64,000 nucleotides of DNA from Buttiauxella warmboldiae (GTDB taxonomy: Bacteria; Pseudomonadota; Gammaproteobacteria; Enterobacterales; Enterobacteriaceae). Both the position numbers and the translations under genes were made by a program. Position 1 is the first letter of the stretch. Every line of letters begins with the position of its first letter. Below the pieces are notes generated by a model. The model did no database searches. It was given only the letters and a program-made list of their open reading frames with translations, and was not told where the DNA came from. The stretch spans positions 62,001 through 126,000 of the forward strand of contig NZ_RPOH01000003.1 of NCBI RefSeq assembly GCF_003818135.1, read 5' to 3'. Below, one piece after another: positions 11,627 to 23,441 of this stretch.

Positions 11627-12709
11627 TTAACGCACCTTCAGGGTAGCCAGGCCGATCAGTACCAGCATCAGCGAAATAATCCAGAAGCGCACAATCACTC
11701 GCGGCTCCGGCCAGCCTTTCAATTCATAATGGTGATGAATCGGGGCCATACGGAAAATACGCTGCCCGCGCAGTTTGAAGGAGCCAACCTGCAAAATGAC
11801 CGACAGCGTTTCAACCACAAATACCCCACCCATAATCACCAGCAGGAATTCCTGACGCAGCAGCACCGCGATGGTACCGAGCGCACCGCCCAAAGCCAGT
11901 GAGCCGACATCCCCCATAAATACTTGCGCCGGATAGGTGTTGAACCACAGGAAGCCCAACCCGGCCCCCACAATCGCGGTACAGACGATAACCAGTTCGC
12001 CCGCATGGCGCAGGTAGGGAATATGCAGATATTCCGCGAACTTAATGTTACCTGTCGCCCAGGCGACCAGCGCAAAACCAGAGGCCACCAGCACGGTTGG
12101 CATAATCGCCAGGCCGTCGAGGCCGTCGGTGAGGTTGACGGCGTTACCGGTGCCGACGATCACAAAGTACGCCAGCAGCACGTAGAACAGGCCAAGCTGC
12201 GGCATCACGTCTTTAAAGAACGGCACAACCAGCTCGGTGGCTGGCGTTCCTTTTCCTGCGCTGTACATGGTGAATGCGACTGCCAACGCGATAACGGACA
12301 TCCAGAAATACTTCCAGCGGGCAATCAAGCCTTTGGTGTCTTTGCGCACCACTTTGCGGTAATCATCAACAAAGCCAATCGCGCCGTAACCGACCAGCAC
12401 AAACAACACGCACCAGACGTAGGGGTTTGACGGATAAGCCCACATCAACACCGAGATAACGATAGAGGTCAGGATCATAATCCCGCCCATGGTTGGCGTA
12501 CCGCGTTTGCTGAAATGGGACTCCGGGCCGTCGTTACGCACCACCTGGCCGAAGGAGAGCTGCTGCAAACGCGCAATCATACGTGGCCCCATCCATAACG
12601 AGATGAACAGAGCGGTCAGCAGGCTGACAATGGCGCGAAACGTCAGATACGAAAAGACGTTAAAGCCGGAATAATATTTGACCAAATGCTCGGCCAGCCA
12701 AACTAACAT
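11627..12709 (-). CDS. mraY: Phospho-MurNAc-pentapeptide translocase MraY
   Basis: MraY moves phospho-MurNAc-pentapeptide onto undecaprenyl phosphate, forming lipid I at the inner membrane. Its 360 residues equal E. coli with ten membrane helices. Catalytic motifs are intact: [10 protein letters not shown] (the aspartate pair), [21 protein letters not shown] with the third aspartate, and the [11 protein letters not shown] loop. The start overlaps the murF stop by seven bases. Confidence 0.98.
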   Translation of the reverse strand: MLVWLAEHLVKYYSGFNVFSYLTFRAIVSLLTALFISLWMGPRMIARLQQLSFGQVVRNDGPESHFSKRGTPTMGGIMILTSIVISVLMWAYPSNPYVWCVLFVLVGYGAIGFVDDYRKVVRKDTKGLIARWKYFWMSVIALAVAFTMYSAGKGTPATELVVPFFKDVMPQLGLFYVLLAYFVIVGTGNAVNLTDGLDGLAIMPTVLVASGFALVAWATGNIKFAEYLHIPYLRHAGELVIVCTAIVGAGLGFLWFNTYPAQVFMGDVGSLALGGALGTIAVLLRQEFLLVIMGGVFVVETLSVILQVGSFKLRGQRIFRMAPIHHHYELKGWPEPRVIVRFWIISLMLVLIGLATLKVR

Positions 12710-14061
12710 GTTCCATTCTCCTGTAATGCGCGTACGACCTGTTCCATGGCGGCACTACGTGAACCCTTCACTAAAATAGTTATCATTGAATGCTCGGCGA
12801 TAAGCGCCTTCAGGCGCACGATTAAAGAAGACTTATCGGTAAAATGTTCGCCGACTTCAGAGGCCTGGCTGATAAATTCGCTCAGCGTGCCTACGCTTAG
12901 CAAGCAATCAATGCCTGATGCTTTTGCTGCTTCACCCACCTGGCGGTGGCACTCAACAGCCTCGTCACCTAATTCGGCCATATCGCCAACGACCATCACG
13001 CGCAAACCCGGCATTTCAGACAGCACCTGCGCAGCGGCGGTCATTGACCCGACATTGGCGTTATAGCTGTCATCAAGCAGAAGCTGGTTTTCGCAAAGTT
13101 GGATCGGGAAGAGACGACCGGGCACGGCTTTAAGGTCGGCAAGGCCGATCTTGACCGCTTCCAGCGTTGCGCCCACCGCCATCGCAAGCGACGTCGCCGC
13201 CAGCGCGTTGGCGATGTTATGACGACCCGGTAACGGTAAAGTCACATCAATGTCGCCAACCGGCGTTTTGATGGTGAAATCGGTGCCACGTGCGGTGATG
13301 CGCACGTTGGTGGCGGAAAAATCGCTGCCTGCGGCATTCGGCGAGAAGCGCCAGGTTTTGCGTTCGCCAATCACTTCCTGCCAGTTCAGCCAGTCGTTAT
13401 TGTCTGCATTGAGAATCGCGATACCGTTATCCGGCAGCCCGGCGAAAATCTCACCTTTTGCTTTCGCAACACCGGCAAGTGAACCAAATCCTTCCAGATG
13501 TGCCGCAGCGAGGTTATTGACCAAAGCGGCTTCCGGACGGGTCAGGTTTACCGTCCAGGCAATTTCGCCCTGGTGGTTAGCACCCAGCTCAATCACCGCA
13601 AATTCATATTCTGGCGTCAGGCGTAACAACGTCATGGGCACGCCAATGTCGTTATTCAGATTGCCAGCGGTATACAGCGTGTTGCCGCACTGGCGCAGAA
13701 TCGCCGCGGTCATCTCTTTAACGGAGGTCTTACCGGAAGACCCCGTCAGCGCAACAATACGCGTTGGCACCTGCTGGCGAACCCATGCTGCCAGCTCGCC
13801 AAAGGCCTGATGGGTATCGGCCACCACAAGCTGGGGAATATTCACATCCAGCTTGCGGCTAACCAACAATGCTCCGGCGCCATCGTTTACCGCGTCCTGT
13901 GCAAAATCGTGAGCATCAAAACGCTCGCCTTTCAGCGCCACAAACAGACAGCCCGGCGTTAATTTGCGGGTATCGGTTGTGACCTCGACGATCTCAGCAT
14001 CCGTACCGTGCAGTTCCGCCTGCATAACAGCGGCAAGCTGGCTCAATAAGACGCGAATCAT
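12703..14061 (-). CDS. murF: UDP-MurNAc-tripeptide--D-Ala-D-Ala ligase MurF
   Basis: MurF adds the D-Ala-D-Ala dipeptide made by DdlB, completing the UDP-linked pentapeptide. It has 452 residues as in E. coli. The P-loop is [16 protein letters not shown], the central domain has [14 protein letters not shown] and [12 protein letters not shown], and the C-terminal domain has [16 protein letters not shown]. The ATG overlaps the murE stop by four bases. Confidence 0.98.
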   Translation of the reverse strand: MIRVLLSQLAAVMQAELHGTDAEIVEVTTDTRKLTPGCLFVALKGERFDAHDFAQDAVNDGAGALLVSRKLDVNIPQLVVADTHQAFGELAAWVRQQVPTRIVALTGSSGKTSVKEMTAAILRQCGNTLYTAGNLNNDIGVPMTLLRLTPEYEFAVIELGANHQGEIAWTVNLTRPEAALVNNLAAAHLEGFGSLAGVAKAKGEIFAGLPDNGIAILNADNNDWLNWQEVIGERKTWRFSPNAAGSDFSATNVRITARGTDFTIKTPVGDIDVTLPLPGRHNIANALAATSLAMAVGATLEAVKIGLADLKAVPGRLFPIQLCENQLLLDDSYNANVGSMTAAAQVLSEMPGLRVMVVGDMAELGDEAVECHRQVGEAAKASGIDCLLSVGTLSEFISQASEVGEHFTDKSSLIVRLKALIAEHSMITILVKGSRSAAMEQVVRALQENGTC

Positions 14062-15545
14062 GCCACCACTCCCAGCAGGCGGGCGACGGTAACGCGGTCC
14101 GAATAGTCCAGACGGCGCACACCAACAATTTGATAGTCCTCGTGGCCTTTACCGGCAACCAGAACCACATCATTTTCATTGGCCTGCATAATCGCGTTGG
14201 TCACGGCCTCGGCACGGCCTGACACCACATGCGCGCGCCCCGCATCCAGCATGCCGGCCAGGATATCGCCAACGATGGCTTTCGGCTCTTCGGTGCGCGG
14301 GTTGTCATCGGTAACCACCACCACATCAGCGTATTGTTCAGCAATTCCCCCCATAATCGGGCGCTTGCCTTTATCGCGGTCGCCGCCGCAGCCGAACACA
14401 CACCACAGCTTGCCGCTGCAATGTAAACGAGCAGCTTGCAGTGCTTTCTCAAGGGCATCCGGCGTGTGGGCATAATCCACCACTACTGTCGGTTTGCCCG
14501 GCGCGCTGAACACCTCCATACGTCCGCAAACGGGTTGCAGACTCGGGGCCGTTTTCAGCAGTTCTTCGAGTGGGTAATCCAGCACTAACAGAGTAGCTAG
14601 CGCTAACAACAAATTGCTGACGTTGAAAGCCCCCATCAGACGACTTTCAATTTCTCCATCGCCCCATGAAGAGCTGAACTGGATAGTGGCCCCGCCATCG
14701 TGATAATGCACGTTGGTTGCTTTCAACCAGCGGCCACGGCAGCCAGGCTGCAAATTATCTTCCATCGTCACGGCAATGGCATCGGGCAAACGCGCAAGCC
14801 AGCGACACCCGACTTCGTCATCCGCATTGATGATGGCATGGCCGTAATCATGTTCCGAAAACAGCAGCCATTTAGCCGCTTCATAACCCGCCATATCACC
14901 GTGATAATCAAGATGATCGCGGCTGAGGTTGGTAAACACGCTGGCGGCGAATTTCAGCGCGGCAACGCGATGCTGCACCAGCCCATGGGAGGAGACTTCC
15001 ATGGCGGCGAAGCTCGCGCCTTGCTCAGCGAGGCTGGCCAGCACATGCTGCACGTCAACGGCTGAGCCGGTAGTGTTTTCGGTTGGCTTTACGTTACCGA
15101 GCAAACCGTTGCCTACGGTGCCCATTACCGCACTGGTTTCGCCCAATAGCTGGCTCCACTGTGCCAACAATTGAGCCGTGGTCGTTTTACCATTGGTGCC
15201 GGTTACGCCAACCAGGCGCAATGCACTTGAGGGTTCGTTATAAAAACGCCCAGCCAGAGCAGAAAGACGTTGATGCAGCTGGCTCAGATAAATAACCGGC
15301 ACGCCGTGCATTTCACGGATTTCACCATCGACGGCTTCGCCTTCAGCTTCAGCAACGATTGCGGCTACGCCTTGCGCTATTGCCTGTGGGATATATCGAC
15401 GCCCGTCCGCCTGATGGCCTACCACAGCCACAAAAAGGTCGCCCGATGCCGCCACGCGGCTATCGAGTGTCATTTCTCGCAGTACTCGCGAAGGCAGCTC
15501 TGGCACCCACGGAGCGAGAAGGTCGCGCAAATTACGATCTGCCAC
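14058..15545 (-). CDS. murE: UDP-MurNAc-dipeptide--meso-diaminopimelate ligase MurE
   Basis: MurE adds the third stem residue. The DNPRTEEP motif identifies meso-diaminopimelate as the amino acid, as in Gram-negative bacteria (lysine enzymes differ here). It has 495 residues as in E. coli, with the P-loop [17 protein letters not shown], the carbamylated-lysine region [16 protein letters not shown] and [12 protein letters not shown] in the C-terminal domain. The start lies 14 bases inside ftsI, an overlap typical of this cluster. Confidence 0.98.
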   Translation of the reverse strand: MADRNLRDLLAPWVPELPSRVLREMTLDSRVAASGDLFVAVVGHQADGRRYIPQAIAQGVAAIVAEAEGEAVDGEIREMHGVPVIYLSQLHQRLSALAGRFYNEPSSALRLVGVTGTNGKTTTAQLLAQWSQLLGETSAVMGTVGNGLLGNVKPTENTTGSAVDVQHVLASLAEQGASFAAMEVSSHGLVQHRVAALKFAASVFTNLSRDHLDYHGDMAGYEAAKWLLFSEHDYGHAIINADDEVGCRWLARLPDAIAVTMEDNLQPGCRGRWLKATNVHYHDGGATIQFSSSWGDGEIESRLMGAFNVSNLLLALATLLVLDYPLEELLKTAPSLQPVCGRMEVFSAPGKPTVVVDYAHTPDALEKALQAARLHCSGKLWCVFGCGGDRDKGKRPIMGGIAEQYADVVVVTDDNPRTEEPKAIVGDILAGMLDAGRAHVVSGRAEAVTNAIMQANENDVVLVAGKGHEDYQIVGVRRLDYSDRVTVARLLGVVA

Positions 15546-17298
15546 CTGATCCCTCTTTTTGATTAATTACAAATTCACTTTTTTCGCCTGTCGCCAGTGC
15601 ATCCGGCTCGATATTCATGGTGCGCAGCACGCCGCCCATGATGGCACCGAACACGGGTGCAGAGACGGCACCGCCGTAATATTTCCCTGCCTGCGGGTCG
15701 TTAATCACCACAACCAGTGCAAATCGAGGGTTACTTGCTGGCGCAACGCCTGCGGTATAAGCGATGTATTTGTTAACGTATTTGCCATCCGGCCCGACTT
15801 TTTTCGCGGTACCGGTCTTAATGGCGATACGGTAGCCTTTAATCGCCGCTTTCACGCCGCCGCCGCCGGGTAATGCCACGCTTTCCATCATATGCACCAC
15901 GGTACGCACCAGCGGCTCAGGGAAAATACGCTCGCCAGGCACCGGAGGGTCAACCTTAGTAATCGACAGCGGGCGATACACGCCGTAGCTGCCAATCGTT
16001 GCGTAGACTCGCGCTAACTGTAACGGGGTTACCATTAGCCCGTAGCCGAAAGAGAAGGTGGCCCTCTCTATGTCAGACCACCGTTGTTTTTGCGGATATA
16101 AGCCACTGCGTTCTCCGACCAGCCCCAAGTTGGTCGCTTTTCCCAGTCCAAAACGTGAGTAAGTATCTACTAACGCTGAGGAGGGCATCGCTAACGCCAG
16201 TTTTGAAACCCCGACGTTACTCGACTTCTGTAGCACCCCGGTAAGGGTCAATTCGCTGTAGCGCGCCACATCTTTGATCTCATGACCATTGATGCGGTAC
16301 GGCACGGTATTCAGAACGGTATTTTCACGCACCACGCCACGTTGCAGCGCGGTCATAACCACCATCGGTTTAACGGTGGAGCCCGGCTCGAAAACGTCCG
16401 TGATGGTGCGGTTACGCATCACATCTTTTGGCGTGCCGCTCAGATTGTTTGGGTTATAGGACGGGCTGTTTGCCATCGCCAGCACTTCACCGGTATTCAC
16501 ATCCACCAGCACCGCACTGCCCGACTCGGCTTTGTTAAAGGCCACGGCGTTGTTTAGCTCGCGATAAACCAAGGCCTGCAAGCGCTCATCAATGCTCAGC
16601 GCCAGATTGTGGGCGGCCTGGCTGTCGGTTGAAGAAATATCTTCAATCACGCGCCCAAAGCGGTCTTTACGCACAATGCGCTCGCCCGGTTGCCCGGTCA
16701 GCCATTTATCAAAGCTCTTCTCAACCCCTTCAATCCCCTGACTATCGACGTTGGTGAAGCCAATGAGGTGAGCAGTTACTTCGCCTGAAGGATAGTAGCG
16801 ACGAGATTCCTCACGGAGATGAATCCCCGGAAGTTTGAGTTTTTTGATGTAGTCGCCAATGTCCGGGTTTACCTGGCGAGCCAGATAAATAAAGCGACCT
16901 TTCGGGTTGCTGTTAACGCGGGAGGCGAGCTGATCGAGAGGGATTTTCAGGGCGTCCGCCAGCGCTTTCCAGCGGTTATCCAGCGTAATGCCGCCTGCGT
17001 CGTGCAACTCTTTCGGGTCGGCCCAAATCGCCTTAACCGGCACACTGACGGCCAATGGGCGGCCTGCACGGTCGCTAATCATGCCGCGGGAAGTTGAGAC
17101 TTCCTGCACACGCAAGGAACGCATATCGCCCTGACGTACCAGCATGTCTGGCGCGATGATTTGCAGCCAGGCCACGCGACCTAACAGGAAAACCAGCGCC
17201 AGCAAAATGCAACCGCAAAGCAACGCAAAACGCCAACTGACAAAGTTGGCCTGTTCTTCCTGGCGTTTCGGTTTAAGCGTTTTTGCCGCTGCTCTCAT
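15532..17298 (-). CDS. ftsI: Septal peptidoglycan transpeptidase FtsI (PBP3)
   Basis: FtsI is the septal class B penicillin-binding protein that crosslinks new peptidoglycan with FtsW. It has 588 residues as in E. coli. A single N-terminal membrane anchor ([23 protein letters not shown], given here as its 20-residue core [20 protein letters not shown]) is followed by the pedestal domain. The transpeptidase has all three active-site motifs: the serine box [10 protein letters not shown], the SSN triad and KTGTAKK. Fifteen bases separate it from the ftsL stop. Confidence 0.98.
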   Translation of the reverse strand: MRAAAKTLKPKRQEEQANFVSWRFALLCGCILLALVFLLGRVAWLQIIAPDMLVRQGDMRSLRVQEVSTSRGMISDRAGRPLAVSVPVKAIWADPKELHDAGGITLDNRWKALADALKIPLDQLASRVNSNPKGRFIYLARQVNPDIGDYIKKLKLPGIHLREESRRYYPSGEVTAHLIGFTNVDSQGIEGVEKSFDKWLTGQPGERIVRKDRFGRVIEDISSTDSQAAHNLALSIDERLQALVYRELNNAVAFNKAESGSAVLVDVNTGEVLAMANSPSYNPNNLSGTPKDVMRNRTITDVFEPGSTVKPMVVMTALQRGVVRENTVLNTVPYRINGHEIKDVARYSELTLTGVLQKSSNVGVSKLALAMPSSALVDTYSRFGLGKATNLGLVGERSGLYPQKQRWSDIERATFSFGYGLMVTPLQLARVYATIGSYGVYRPLSITKVDPPVPGERIFPEPLVRTVVHMMESVALPGGGGVKAAIKGYRIAIKTGTAKKVGPDGKYVNKYIAYTAGVAPASNPRFALVVVINDPQAGKYYGGAVSAPVFGAIMGGVLRTMNIEPDALATGEKSEFVINQKEGSGGRS

Positions 17299-17313
17299 CT
17301 GCCACGCGATTCC

Positions 17314-17679
17314 TTATTGCTGAACTACAATGTTTTCCTGCGATGGGTCGACATGCTGCAACTGCAGCTTTTCCGTCGCGACCCGCTCCACCCGGCTATG
17401 ATCGCCCAGTGCGTTTTCTTCCAGAATCAGGTTGCGCCATTCGATATCCAGCGCATCACGCTCCACCACCATTTGCTCGCGCTGTGCGGTGAGCAGACGG
17501 GTGTGGTGCGCGGTGGTCACAACAAAAATGGCGGTAACGATAATGGCGGCAAATAAGATCAGCGGCAGTTTCCCATGACGCAACAAGTCACCACCAATCA
17601 CCGTAGGCAGCGCATGACGCTCGCCACTGCTCAGCTGACCTGTCACTTTACTCAGGGTTTCTGCCACTCTGCCTATCAT
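17314..17679 (-). CDS. ftsL: Cell division protein FtsL
   Basis: FtsL is a small bitopic inner-membrane divisome protein that forms the FtsQLB complex. Its 121 residues equal E. coli. A cytoplasmic N-terminal tail precedes one membrane segment ([20 protein letters not shown]), and a periplasmic coiled coil follows with regularly spaced hydrophobics from [20 protein letters not shown] onward. The start overlaps the rsmH stop by four bases. Confidence 0.97.
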   Translation of the reverse strand: MIGRVAETLSKVTGQLSSGERHALPTVIGGDLLRHGKLPLILFAAIIVTAIFVVTTAHHTRLLTAQREQMVVERDALDIEWRNLILEENALGDHSRVERVATEKLQLQHVDPSQENIVVQQ

Positions 17680-18617
17680 GCATTCGTCCTTTCAGCGATG
17701 CGCAGTACCGAACTGCGGGCACGCGGGTTTTCCGCCACTTCTTCGTCGCCAGGCATCATTTTGCCGATGGATTTTAAATACCTGCCGCCGAGCTTATTCA
17801 ACTGAGCTTCCGTCATTGGCAGACCCGCCGGAACCTGGGGTCCACGGGTGTTTTCACGCATAAAGCGCTTAACAATGCGGTCTTCAAGCGAGTGGAAGCT
17901 GATAATCGATAGCCGACCGCCAGGGGAGAGCGTTTCAATTGAGCCTTTCAGGGCCTGCTCAATCTCTTCGAGTTCGCTGTTGATCCAGATACGGATAGCC
18001 TGGAAGGTGCGCGTGGCCGGGTGTTTGAACTTATCTTTCACCGGCATGGCCGCAGCGACAACCGTTGCCAGCTCTTTGGTACGCGTCATTGGCTGTTCGC
18101 GGTTGCGCTCGATAATGGCGCGGGCGATACGCTTGCCGAACTTTTCTTCACCGAAGGTTTTGATAACCCAGGCAATATCCGCTTCGTCTGCGCTAAGCAG
18201 CCACTGCGCGGCAGATTGACCGCGCGTTGGGTCCATACGCATGTCCAGCGGGCCGTCGCGCATAAAGGAGAAACCACGTTCCGCATCGTCAAGCTGTGGG
18301 GAAGAGACGCCAAGATCCAACAGGATGCCGTCGATTTTCCCCAGCAGGTCACGTTCGCGGGCGTATTCGGCTAATTCAGAAAAAGGCCCATGAATAATGG
18401 AGAAGCGCGGATCGTCAATCGCCTGTGCCGCCTCAATCGCTTGTGGATCGCGATCGATAGCCAGCAGACGTCCTTCTGGCCCCAGCTGGGAAAGAATTAA
18501 GCGAGAATGGCCACCACGGCCAAAGGTGCCATCAATGTAAATGCCATCCTGACGAATGTTAAGGCCATTCACGGCCTCATCAAGCAGCACCGAAGTATGT
18601 TTAAAATTTTCCATCAT
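17676..18617 (-). CDS. rsmH: 16S rRNA (cytosine-1402-N4)-methyltransferase RsmH
   Basis: RsmH (MraW) uses S-adenosylmethionine to methylate N4 of C1402 in 16S rRNA at the P site. Its 313 residues equal E. coli. Family hallmarks are [13 protein letters not shown] at the N-terminus, the SAM loop [33 protein letters not shown], and [14 protein letters not shown] near the C-terminus. It lies three bases after mraZ at the promoter end of the cluster. Confidence 0.98.
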   Translation of the reverse strand: MMENFKHTSVLLDEAVNGLNIRQDGIYIDGTFGRGGHSRLILSQLGPEGRLLAIDRDPQAIEAAQAIDDPRFSIIHGPFSELAEYARERDLLGKIDGILLDLGVSSPQLDDAERGFSFMRDGPLDMRMDPTRGQSAAQWLLSADEADIAWVIKTFGEEKFGKRIARAIIERNREQPMTRTKELATVVAAAMPVKDKFKHPATRTFQAIRIWINSELEEIEQALKGSIETLSPGGRLSIISFHSLEDRIVKRFMRENTRGPQVPAGLPMTEAQLNKLGGRYLKSIGKMMPGDEEVAENPRARSSVLRIAERTNA

Positions 18618-18620
18618 TAT

Positions 18621-19079
18621 TTAGAGTGACAAGTCCTGCAGCCTATCCGACAACGTAGTCGTCGTGGCCTGCTCAGCGTCGATGTCTTCCTTGACCTGTT
18701 GATGCCAGGTCGTTTCATCCCACAGTTCAAACTTATTGAACTGCCCAACCAGCATCACTTCTTTGGTTAGCCCGGCGTGTTGGCGCAAAACGGGTGCCAG
18801 CAACAATCGCCCGGCGCTATCCATCTGACATTCACTGGCATGGCCCAGCAGCAGCCGCTGCACGCGACGCTCTACCGGGTTCATGCTCGACAGACGAGCT
18901 AGCTTTTGTTCAATAATTTCCCACTCGGGAAGGGTATAAAGCAGCAGGCACGGGTGATGGATGTCGATGGTACAAACCATCTGACCTTCAGAGGTTTCGA
19001 CAAGCTTTTCCCGGTAACGGGTAGGTACGGCAAGCCGCCCTTTGCTGTCGAGATTGACTAATGTTGCCCCACGGAACAT
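18621..19079 (-). CDS. mraZ: Transcriptional regulator MraZ
   Basis: MraZ is a ring-forming SpoVT/AbrB-type DNA-binding protein that represses the mra promoter. Starting at ATG 19079 ([20 protein letters not shown]) it has 152 residues as in E. coli; the frame is open for 18 more codons but those run through the operator. Two repeats of the fold are visible, each with a DxxGR-type loop: [15 protein letters not shown] near residue 10 and [15 protein letters not shown] near residue 85. It is the first gene of the dcw operon and is autoregulated through the repeats just upstream. Confidence 0.97.
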   Translation of the reverse strand: MFRGATLVNLDSKGRLAVPTRYREKLVETSEGQMVCTIDIHHPCLLLYTLPEWEIIEQKLARLSSMNPVERRVQRLLLGHASECQMDSAGRLLLAPVLRQHAGLTKEVMLVGQFNKFELWDETTWHQQVKEDIDAEQATTTTLSDRLQDLSL

Positions 19080-19104
19080 GCCAGCCTCACCCTTAAATTC
19101 CCCT

Positions 19105-19133
19105 TTCCACCACTTTGCCCCACAAAATCCCAC
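19105..19133 (-). promoter_or_regulatory. MraZ operator: 10-bp-spaced GTGGG repeats
   Basis: On the minus strand GTGGG occurs at 19133-19129 and 19123-19119, followed by GTGGT at 19113-19109 and a GGGG tract. The exact 10-bp period places them on one helix face. This is the direct-repeat pattern known for MraZ binding, located between Pmra and the mraZ ATG. Confidence 0.85.
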
Positions 19134-19140
19134 CTAAAGG

Positions 19141-19170
19141 AGTTTACGGAGCGGAGGAAAACCTTGTCAA
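19141..19170 (-). promoter_or_regulatory. Pmra promoter of the dcw cluster
   Basis: Minus-strand TTGACA (19170-19165), an 18-base spacer and TAAACT (19146-19141) form a sigma-70 promoter placed directly upstream of the MraZ operator. Position and sequence match the known major dcw promoter of enterobacteria. The start point itself is inferred. Confidence 0.8.
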
Positions 19171-19613
19171 GCAAGCTACAACGCTAATAGAAATAATTTC
19201 CATCTTCTAAGCGATTGATAAATGACTGGCGTGAAAAGGCGCTACATCCACGATGCAAAATTAACGTTATGAATATTTGAAAGAAAAAAGATCAATAAGC
19301 ATAAATATCGTTAAATCGACTGAAAACCTGACAGGTAAAATAGGAAGTGTTCAGTTTGCGACGCGGTCGGCATTTTAAGGTATTTCGCGCAAGGTTAACA
19401 GCGCCAGATGCAGGCGAAACGGGGGCTGGCAAGATAGTTTGTGCAGTAAGCGATGACGATTGTTTAATTATCCGGCATTTTTACCCTTTGCTGTGTAACA
19501 AAATAATTCAAAGACCAGAATTATATCTATTTATGTATTAACCATTGCTTATTGCCAATGAAAAATAATTGTCTGAATAACCGGGGAATAAAAACGGGAC
19601 AATTCTTAATTAA
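19171..19613. other. Intergenic stretch between Pmra and cra
   Basis: About 440 bases, AT-rich, with no convincing coding frame on either strand. A 64-codon plus-strand frame at 19347 has no ribosome binding site and no recognisable product. I see only the upstream flank of Pmra. Confidence 0.5.
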
Positions 19614-19633
19614 ATGGCAGCCGTAACTGCCAT
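19614..19633 (-). terminator. Probable cra transcription terminator
   Basis: ATGGCAG, a six-base loop and CTGCCAT form a perfect 7-bp stem just after the cra stop. On the minus strand it is followed by an AT-rich tract (TTTAATTAAG) rather than a clean T run, so strength is uncertain. Confidence 0.5.
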
Positions 19634-19639
19634 CACGGT

Positions 19640-20643
19640 TTAGCGGCGACTTAAACTTCCCCGACGATAGAGATTACGGCGAATACGCGTCAGCCCGGCC
19701 TTAGGTTTGCGCGGCTCATCTAAACTTGCCAGAACTAATTCCAGCACGCGCTCGGCAACATCACGGTGACGCTGGGCAACGGCAAGCACCGGGCATTGCA
19801 GAAAATCGAGCAGCTCATTATCCCCAAAGGTCGCAATCGCCAGCTCAGAAGGCAGCTGCCCTTCGCGGCGCAAGGTGACATCCATCACTCCCTGTAATAA
19901 TGCGAATGAAGTGGTGTATAACGCCTGCGGCATGGGGTGTGTTTCCAGCCATTGATCAAATAGCCGTGCTGCGGCTTCGCGTTCATAGCTGTTAGCGTAT
20001 AAAAAATGCACTTCACGCGGATCGTCTTTCCACGCGCTACGAAAACCTTGTTCACGCAGGTAACTGACGGAAAGCTCCGGCAGCGCACCGAGATAAAGTA
20101 CGGTTTCCGCAGGGAAAGTACGCAACTCGCTGGCGAGCATTTCTGCATCTTCCTGGTCGGCCCCTACGACGCTAATAAAGTTTTCCCGATCTAATGCCCT
20201 GTCGAGGGCGATAATCGGGAAGGGATCGTTCGCCCAGCGCTGGTAGAAAGGATGCTCAGGCGGCAGTGAAGTCGACACGATGATCGCATCCACCTGACGC
20301 TGCAAAAGGTGTTCAATGCAGCGCATTTCATTATCGGGCTGATCTTCTGAACAGGCGATAAGCAGCTGGTAGCCACGCTGGCGCGCCTGCCGCTCAAGAT
20401 AGTTAGCGATACGGGTATAGCTGGTGTTCTCAAGATCTGGAATGACCAACCCGATAGAACGCGTGCGCCCGGCACGCAATCCCGCGGCACCGCATTAGGG
20501 TGGTAGTTGTGTTCGCGTACAACCGCCATGACTTTCTCAACGGTCTTATCGCTGACGCGATACTGTTTTGCCTTACCGTTGATAACGTAGCTCGCCGTGG
20601 TGCGCGACACTCCAGCCAGGCGCGCGATTTCATCCAATTTCAC
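19640..20643 (-). pseudogene. cra: Catabolite repressor/activator Cra (FruR), single-base frameshift
   Basis: Cra is a LacI-family regulator that senses fructose phosphates and controls glycolytic and gluconeogenic genes. The frame opens at GTG 20643 (as in E. coli) with [20 protein letters not shown], the helix-turn-helix and hinge, and reads normally to HPNAV at residue 52. It then shifts: the rest of the protein, from [20 protein letters not shown] to [10 protein letters not shown], is in another frame. Restoring one C beside 20488 (GGCA to GGCCA on the plus strand) rebuilds a full 334-residue Cra, the exact E. coli length. As read, the product would be a DNA-binding domain with a scrambled tail ending at 20191. 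It may be a real mutation or a base-call error, since the rest is perfectly conserved. Confidence 0.9.
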
Positions 20644-20762
20644 AGTAGCCCCTTCTTTAGGATTTCCATAACCATACCCTGGTCATGGTTTCGTTTTTAG
20701 CATCTAAGCGCAGAATAATAACTCGGGCAACCGCTTTTGCGGGCAGTTGTTGGGTCATTGGC

Positions 20763-20792
20763 AAAAAAAAACCCGGTTCTGGTTACCGGGTT
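20763..20792 (-). terminator. ilvIH terminator
   Basis: AACCCGG (minus strand from 20792), a nine-base loop, CCGGGTT and a run of eight or more T form a textbook rho-independent terminator 22 bases after the ilvH stop. Confidence 0.9.
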
Positions 20793-20814
20793 ACTATTCC
20801 GCCACCTTCACAGG

Positions 20815-21306
20815 CTAGCGCATGATCTTATCGCCACGCGATACGCCGACAATACCCGAGCGCGCCACTTCAACAATTTTTGCCACTTCGCGGATGGCGT
20901 TGAGGAACGCATCCAGCTTGTCGCTGGTGCCTGCCAGCTGTACGGTGTAGAGCGTGGGCGTAACGTCAATGATCTGCCCGCGAAAAATCTCTGCGTTGCG
21001 TTTCACTTCTTCACGACCATAGCCACTCGCCTGAACTTTTACCAGCATGATTTCACGCTCAACGTGCGCCCCCTGCCCCAGCTCGCTCACGCGCAGAACA
21101 TCCACCAGCTTATGAAGCTGCTTTTCGATTTGCTCCAGCACTTTGGCATCGCCTACCGTTTGAATCGTCATCCGTGAGAGGGTCGGATCGTCTGTCGGTG
21201 CTACCGTCAGGCTTTCGATATTGTAGCCACGCTGAGCGAACAGGCCTATAACACGGGACAGCGCCCCGGACTCATTTTCGAGTAAGACAGATAATATCCG
21301 GCGCAT
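20815..21306 (-). CDS. ilvH: Acetolactate synthase III small (regulatory) subunit
   Basis: IlvH is the valine-sensing regulatory subunit of acetohydroxy acid synthase III. Starting at ATG 21306 ([20 protein letters not shown]) it has 163 residues as in E. coli. The N-terminal ACT domain is clear ([20 protein letters not shown]), followed by the C-terminal domain ending in [17 protein letters not shown]. It starts two bases after the ilvI stop, so the pair is co-translated, and a strong terminator follows. Confidence 0.98.
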   Translation of the reverse strand: MRRILSVLLENESGALSRVIGLFAQRGYNIESLTVAPTDDPTLSRMTIQTVGDAKVLEQIEKQLHKLVDVLRVSELGQGAHVEREIMLVKVQASGYGREEVKRNAEIFRGQIIDVTPTLYTVQLAGTSDKLDAFLNAIREVAKIVEVARSGIVGVSRGDKIMR

Positions 21307-21308
21307 AA

Positions 21309-23033
21309 TCAGGTTCTCTCCGTTTTGCTTAACCACATCTCATCCATACCGCCGCCACGGATCTGCATAGGGTACACATGTTCGCTGCCATCAACGGTGA
21401 TATCGACAAACACCAGGCGCTGATTACGCACCGCCTCCAGCGCTTCAATCAGTTTGCTTTCCAGCTCTTGCGGCTCGCTGATACCGATCCCAACATGCCC
21501 GTACGCTTCGGCAATACGCACAAAGTCCGGTAAGGATTCCATATAGGACTGGGAATGGCGGCCTGAATAAATCATATCCTGCCACTGCTTCACCATGCCG
21601 AGATAGCGGTTGTTAAGGTTAAGCACCAGCACCGGCAAACCGTATTGCAACGCGGTAGAAAGCTCCTGGATATTCATCTGAATACTGCCATCCCCCGTCA
21701 CGCAAACCACGGTTTCTTCCGGCAATGCCATTTTCACCCCCAACGCGGCTGGCAGGCCGAAGCCCATCGTGCCGAGGCCACCGGAGTTAATCCAACGGCG
21801 GGGTTTATCAAAGGTGTAATAGAGTGCGGCAAACATCTGGTGCTGGCCAACGTCGGAGGTGACATATGCCTCGCCGTTGGTCAGACGACAGATAGTTTCA
21901 ATGACCGCCTGCGGCTTAATTTTGTCGCTGGTTCTGTCGAATTCCAGGCACTGACGCGCGCGCCATTGTTCAATCTGCTGCCACCAGTCGCGAATATCAT
22001 CACAGGCTTGTGGGGTATCTTCCTGCGCCAGCAGTTCCAGCATCTGCTGAAGAACCTGCCGCGCATCGCCAACAATAGGAATGTCGGCGCCCACGGTTTT
22101 AGAAATAGACGTCGGATCGATATCAATATGCAGCACGGTTGCATTCGGGCAGTACTTCGCCAGATTGTTAGTCGTGCGATCGTCAAAGCGCACGCCCACG
22201 CCAAAAATCACGTCGGAGTGGTGCATGACCATATTGGCTTCGTAGGTGCCATGCATCCCCAGCATACCCAGCGCCTGACGATGGCTTCCGGGAAATGCGC
22301 CGAGGCCCATTAAGGAAGAGACGACTGGAATATTCAGTTTTTCTGCTAAGCCGAGTAATTCATCGTGGCAGGAAGAAGTAATGGCGCCGCCGCCCACGTA
22401 CATCACGGGTTTTTTCGCCGCCAGCAGCGTTTGCAATGCCCGCTTAATTTGCCCTTTATGCCCCTGAGTGGTGGGGTTGTAAGAACGCATGCTAACGGTT
22501 TCAGGATAGCTATAAGGCAGCTTGTTTGCCGGGCTCATGATATCCTTCGGCAAATCAATGACGACCGGCCCTGGACGGCCGCTTGCCGCAAGCCAGAAGG
22601 CTTTTTTGATAATCGCGGGAATATCTTCCGCTTGTTTAACTAAAAAGCTGTGCTTCACCACCGGGCGCGAAATCCCCACCATGTCGCACTCCTGGAAGGC
22701 GTCATACCCAATCAGCGATGTCGCCACCTGGCCTGATAGCACCACCATCGGAATGGAATCCATATAAGCGGTGGCAATCCCGGTAATCGCATTGGTGGCA
22801 CCAGGCCCGGATGTGACCAGCACGACACCGACTTCTCCCGTTGCCCGCGCAAGGCCATCAGCCATATGCACAGCGGCCTGTTCATGGCGCACCAGCACAT
22901 GATCGATACCGCCAATAGTATGAAGCGCATCGTAAATATCGAGGACCGCGCCTCCGGGATAACCGAATACATACTTAACGCCCTGATCGATTAACGATCG
23001 GACGACCATCTCGGCTCCTGACAACATCTCCAT
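21309..23033 (-). CDS. ilvI: Acetolactate synthase III large (catalytic) subunit
   Basis: IlvI is the thiamine-diphosphate enzyme that condenses pyruvate to acetolactate (or acetohydroxybutyrate) for valine, leucine and isoleucine. Its 574 residues equal E. coli. The glutamate-containing N-terminal block [14 protein letters not shown] and [17 protein letters not shown] is present, and the ThDP-Mg motif is [24 protein letters not shown]-like site lies eight bases before ATG 23033. In E. coli leuO separates this operon from leuABCD and Lrp activates it; here leuO is missing. Confidence 0.98.
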   Translation of the reverse strand: MEMLSGAEMVVRSLIDQGVKYVFGYPGGAVLDIYDALHTIGGIDHVLVRHEQAAVHMADGLARATGEVGVVLVTSGPGATNAITGIATAYMDSIPMVVLSGQVATSLIGYDAFQECDMVGISRPVVKHSFLVKQAEDIPAIIKKAFWLAASGRPGPVVIDLPKDIMSPANKLPYSYPETVSMRSYNPTTQGHKGQIKRALQTLLAAKKPVMYVGGGAITSSCHDELLGLAEKLNIPVVSSLMGLGAFPGSHRQALGMLGMHGTYEANMVMHHSDVIFGVGVRFDDRTTNNLAKYCPNATVLHIDIDPTSISKTVGADIPIVGDARQVLQQMLELLAQEDTPQACDDIRDWWQQIEQWRARQCLEFDRTSDKIKPQAVIETICRLTNGEAYVTSDVGQHQMFAALYYTFDKPRRWINSGGLGTMGFGLPAALGVKMALPEETVVCVTGDGSIQMNIQELSTALQYGLPVLVLNLNNRYLGMVKQWQDMIYSGRHSQSYMESLPDFVRIAEAYGHVGIGISEPQELESKLIEALEAVRNQRLVFVDITVDGSEHVYPMQIRGGGMDEMWLSKTERT

Positions 23034-23412
23034 GGTTTGCCTCCAGGCTTGCGTGTTTGACCGACTGCAGAAATCATTTCTGCGGAGTCGTTGAGGCAGG
23101 TTGTTGCGCCCTGCATGTTATTTTTCTAGTGCGCTTAACATAACCGTTGAAAATCAGGCAATCAATTGCCAATCTTCGGCTGCGGGCCAGAGGTTCGCTT
23201 GCGAGTACTGCAAAACCCCTATCTGGCGGAGTTAAGCTCTAAACATACGCCTGTACTATGCTTAAAAGTATCATCAAAGATAGCTTTTCAGGTTAAATCT
23301 AATTAACGCAGGATTTATTACGCGCTCAAAAAGCCCCGCGTATCCCAACATAAATAGCTAAGCATTCTTCTGTACTCACTAGACCAAAGTGGTGTTGCAA
23401 AGCAATCGAGTG
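23034..23412. other. ilvI-leu intergenic region, no leuO gene
   Basis: About 380 bases between two divergent operons. In E. coli this interval contains the 314-residue LysR-type gene leuO; here no frame of that size or character exists on either strand. The stretch is AT-rich and should hold the ilvIH promoter and Lrp sites, but I could not assign individual boxes. Confidence 0.7.
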
Positions 23413-23441
23413 TTGACAGCGCAGGGCAGATCAAGTACCAA
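23413..23441 (+). promoter_or_regulatory. Putative leu operon promoter
   Basis: TTGACA at 23413-23418, a 17-base spacer and TACCAA at 23436-23441. The perfect -35, the spacing and a position about 36 bases before the leader peptide support it. The -10 is weak. Confidence 0.55.

Noticed and set aside
19347..19541. 64-codon frame in the mraZ-cra gap
   Set aside because: No ribosome binding site or recognisable protein, and the region is AT-rich non-coding flank.
21645..22313. Plus-strand frame of 222 codons opposite ilvI
   Set aside because: Shadow of ilvI, whose full-length product is certain.
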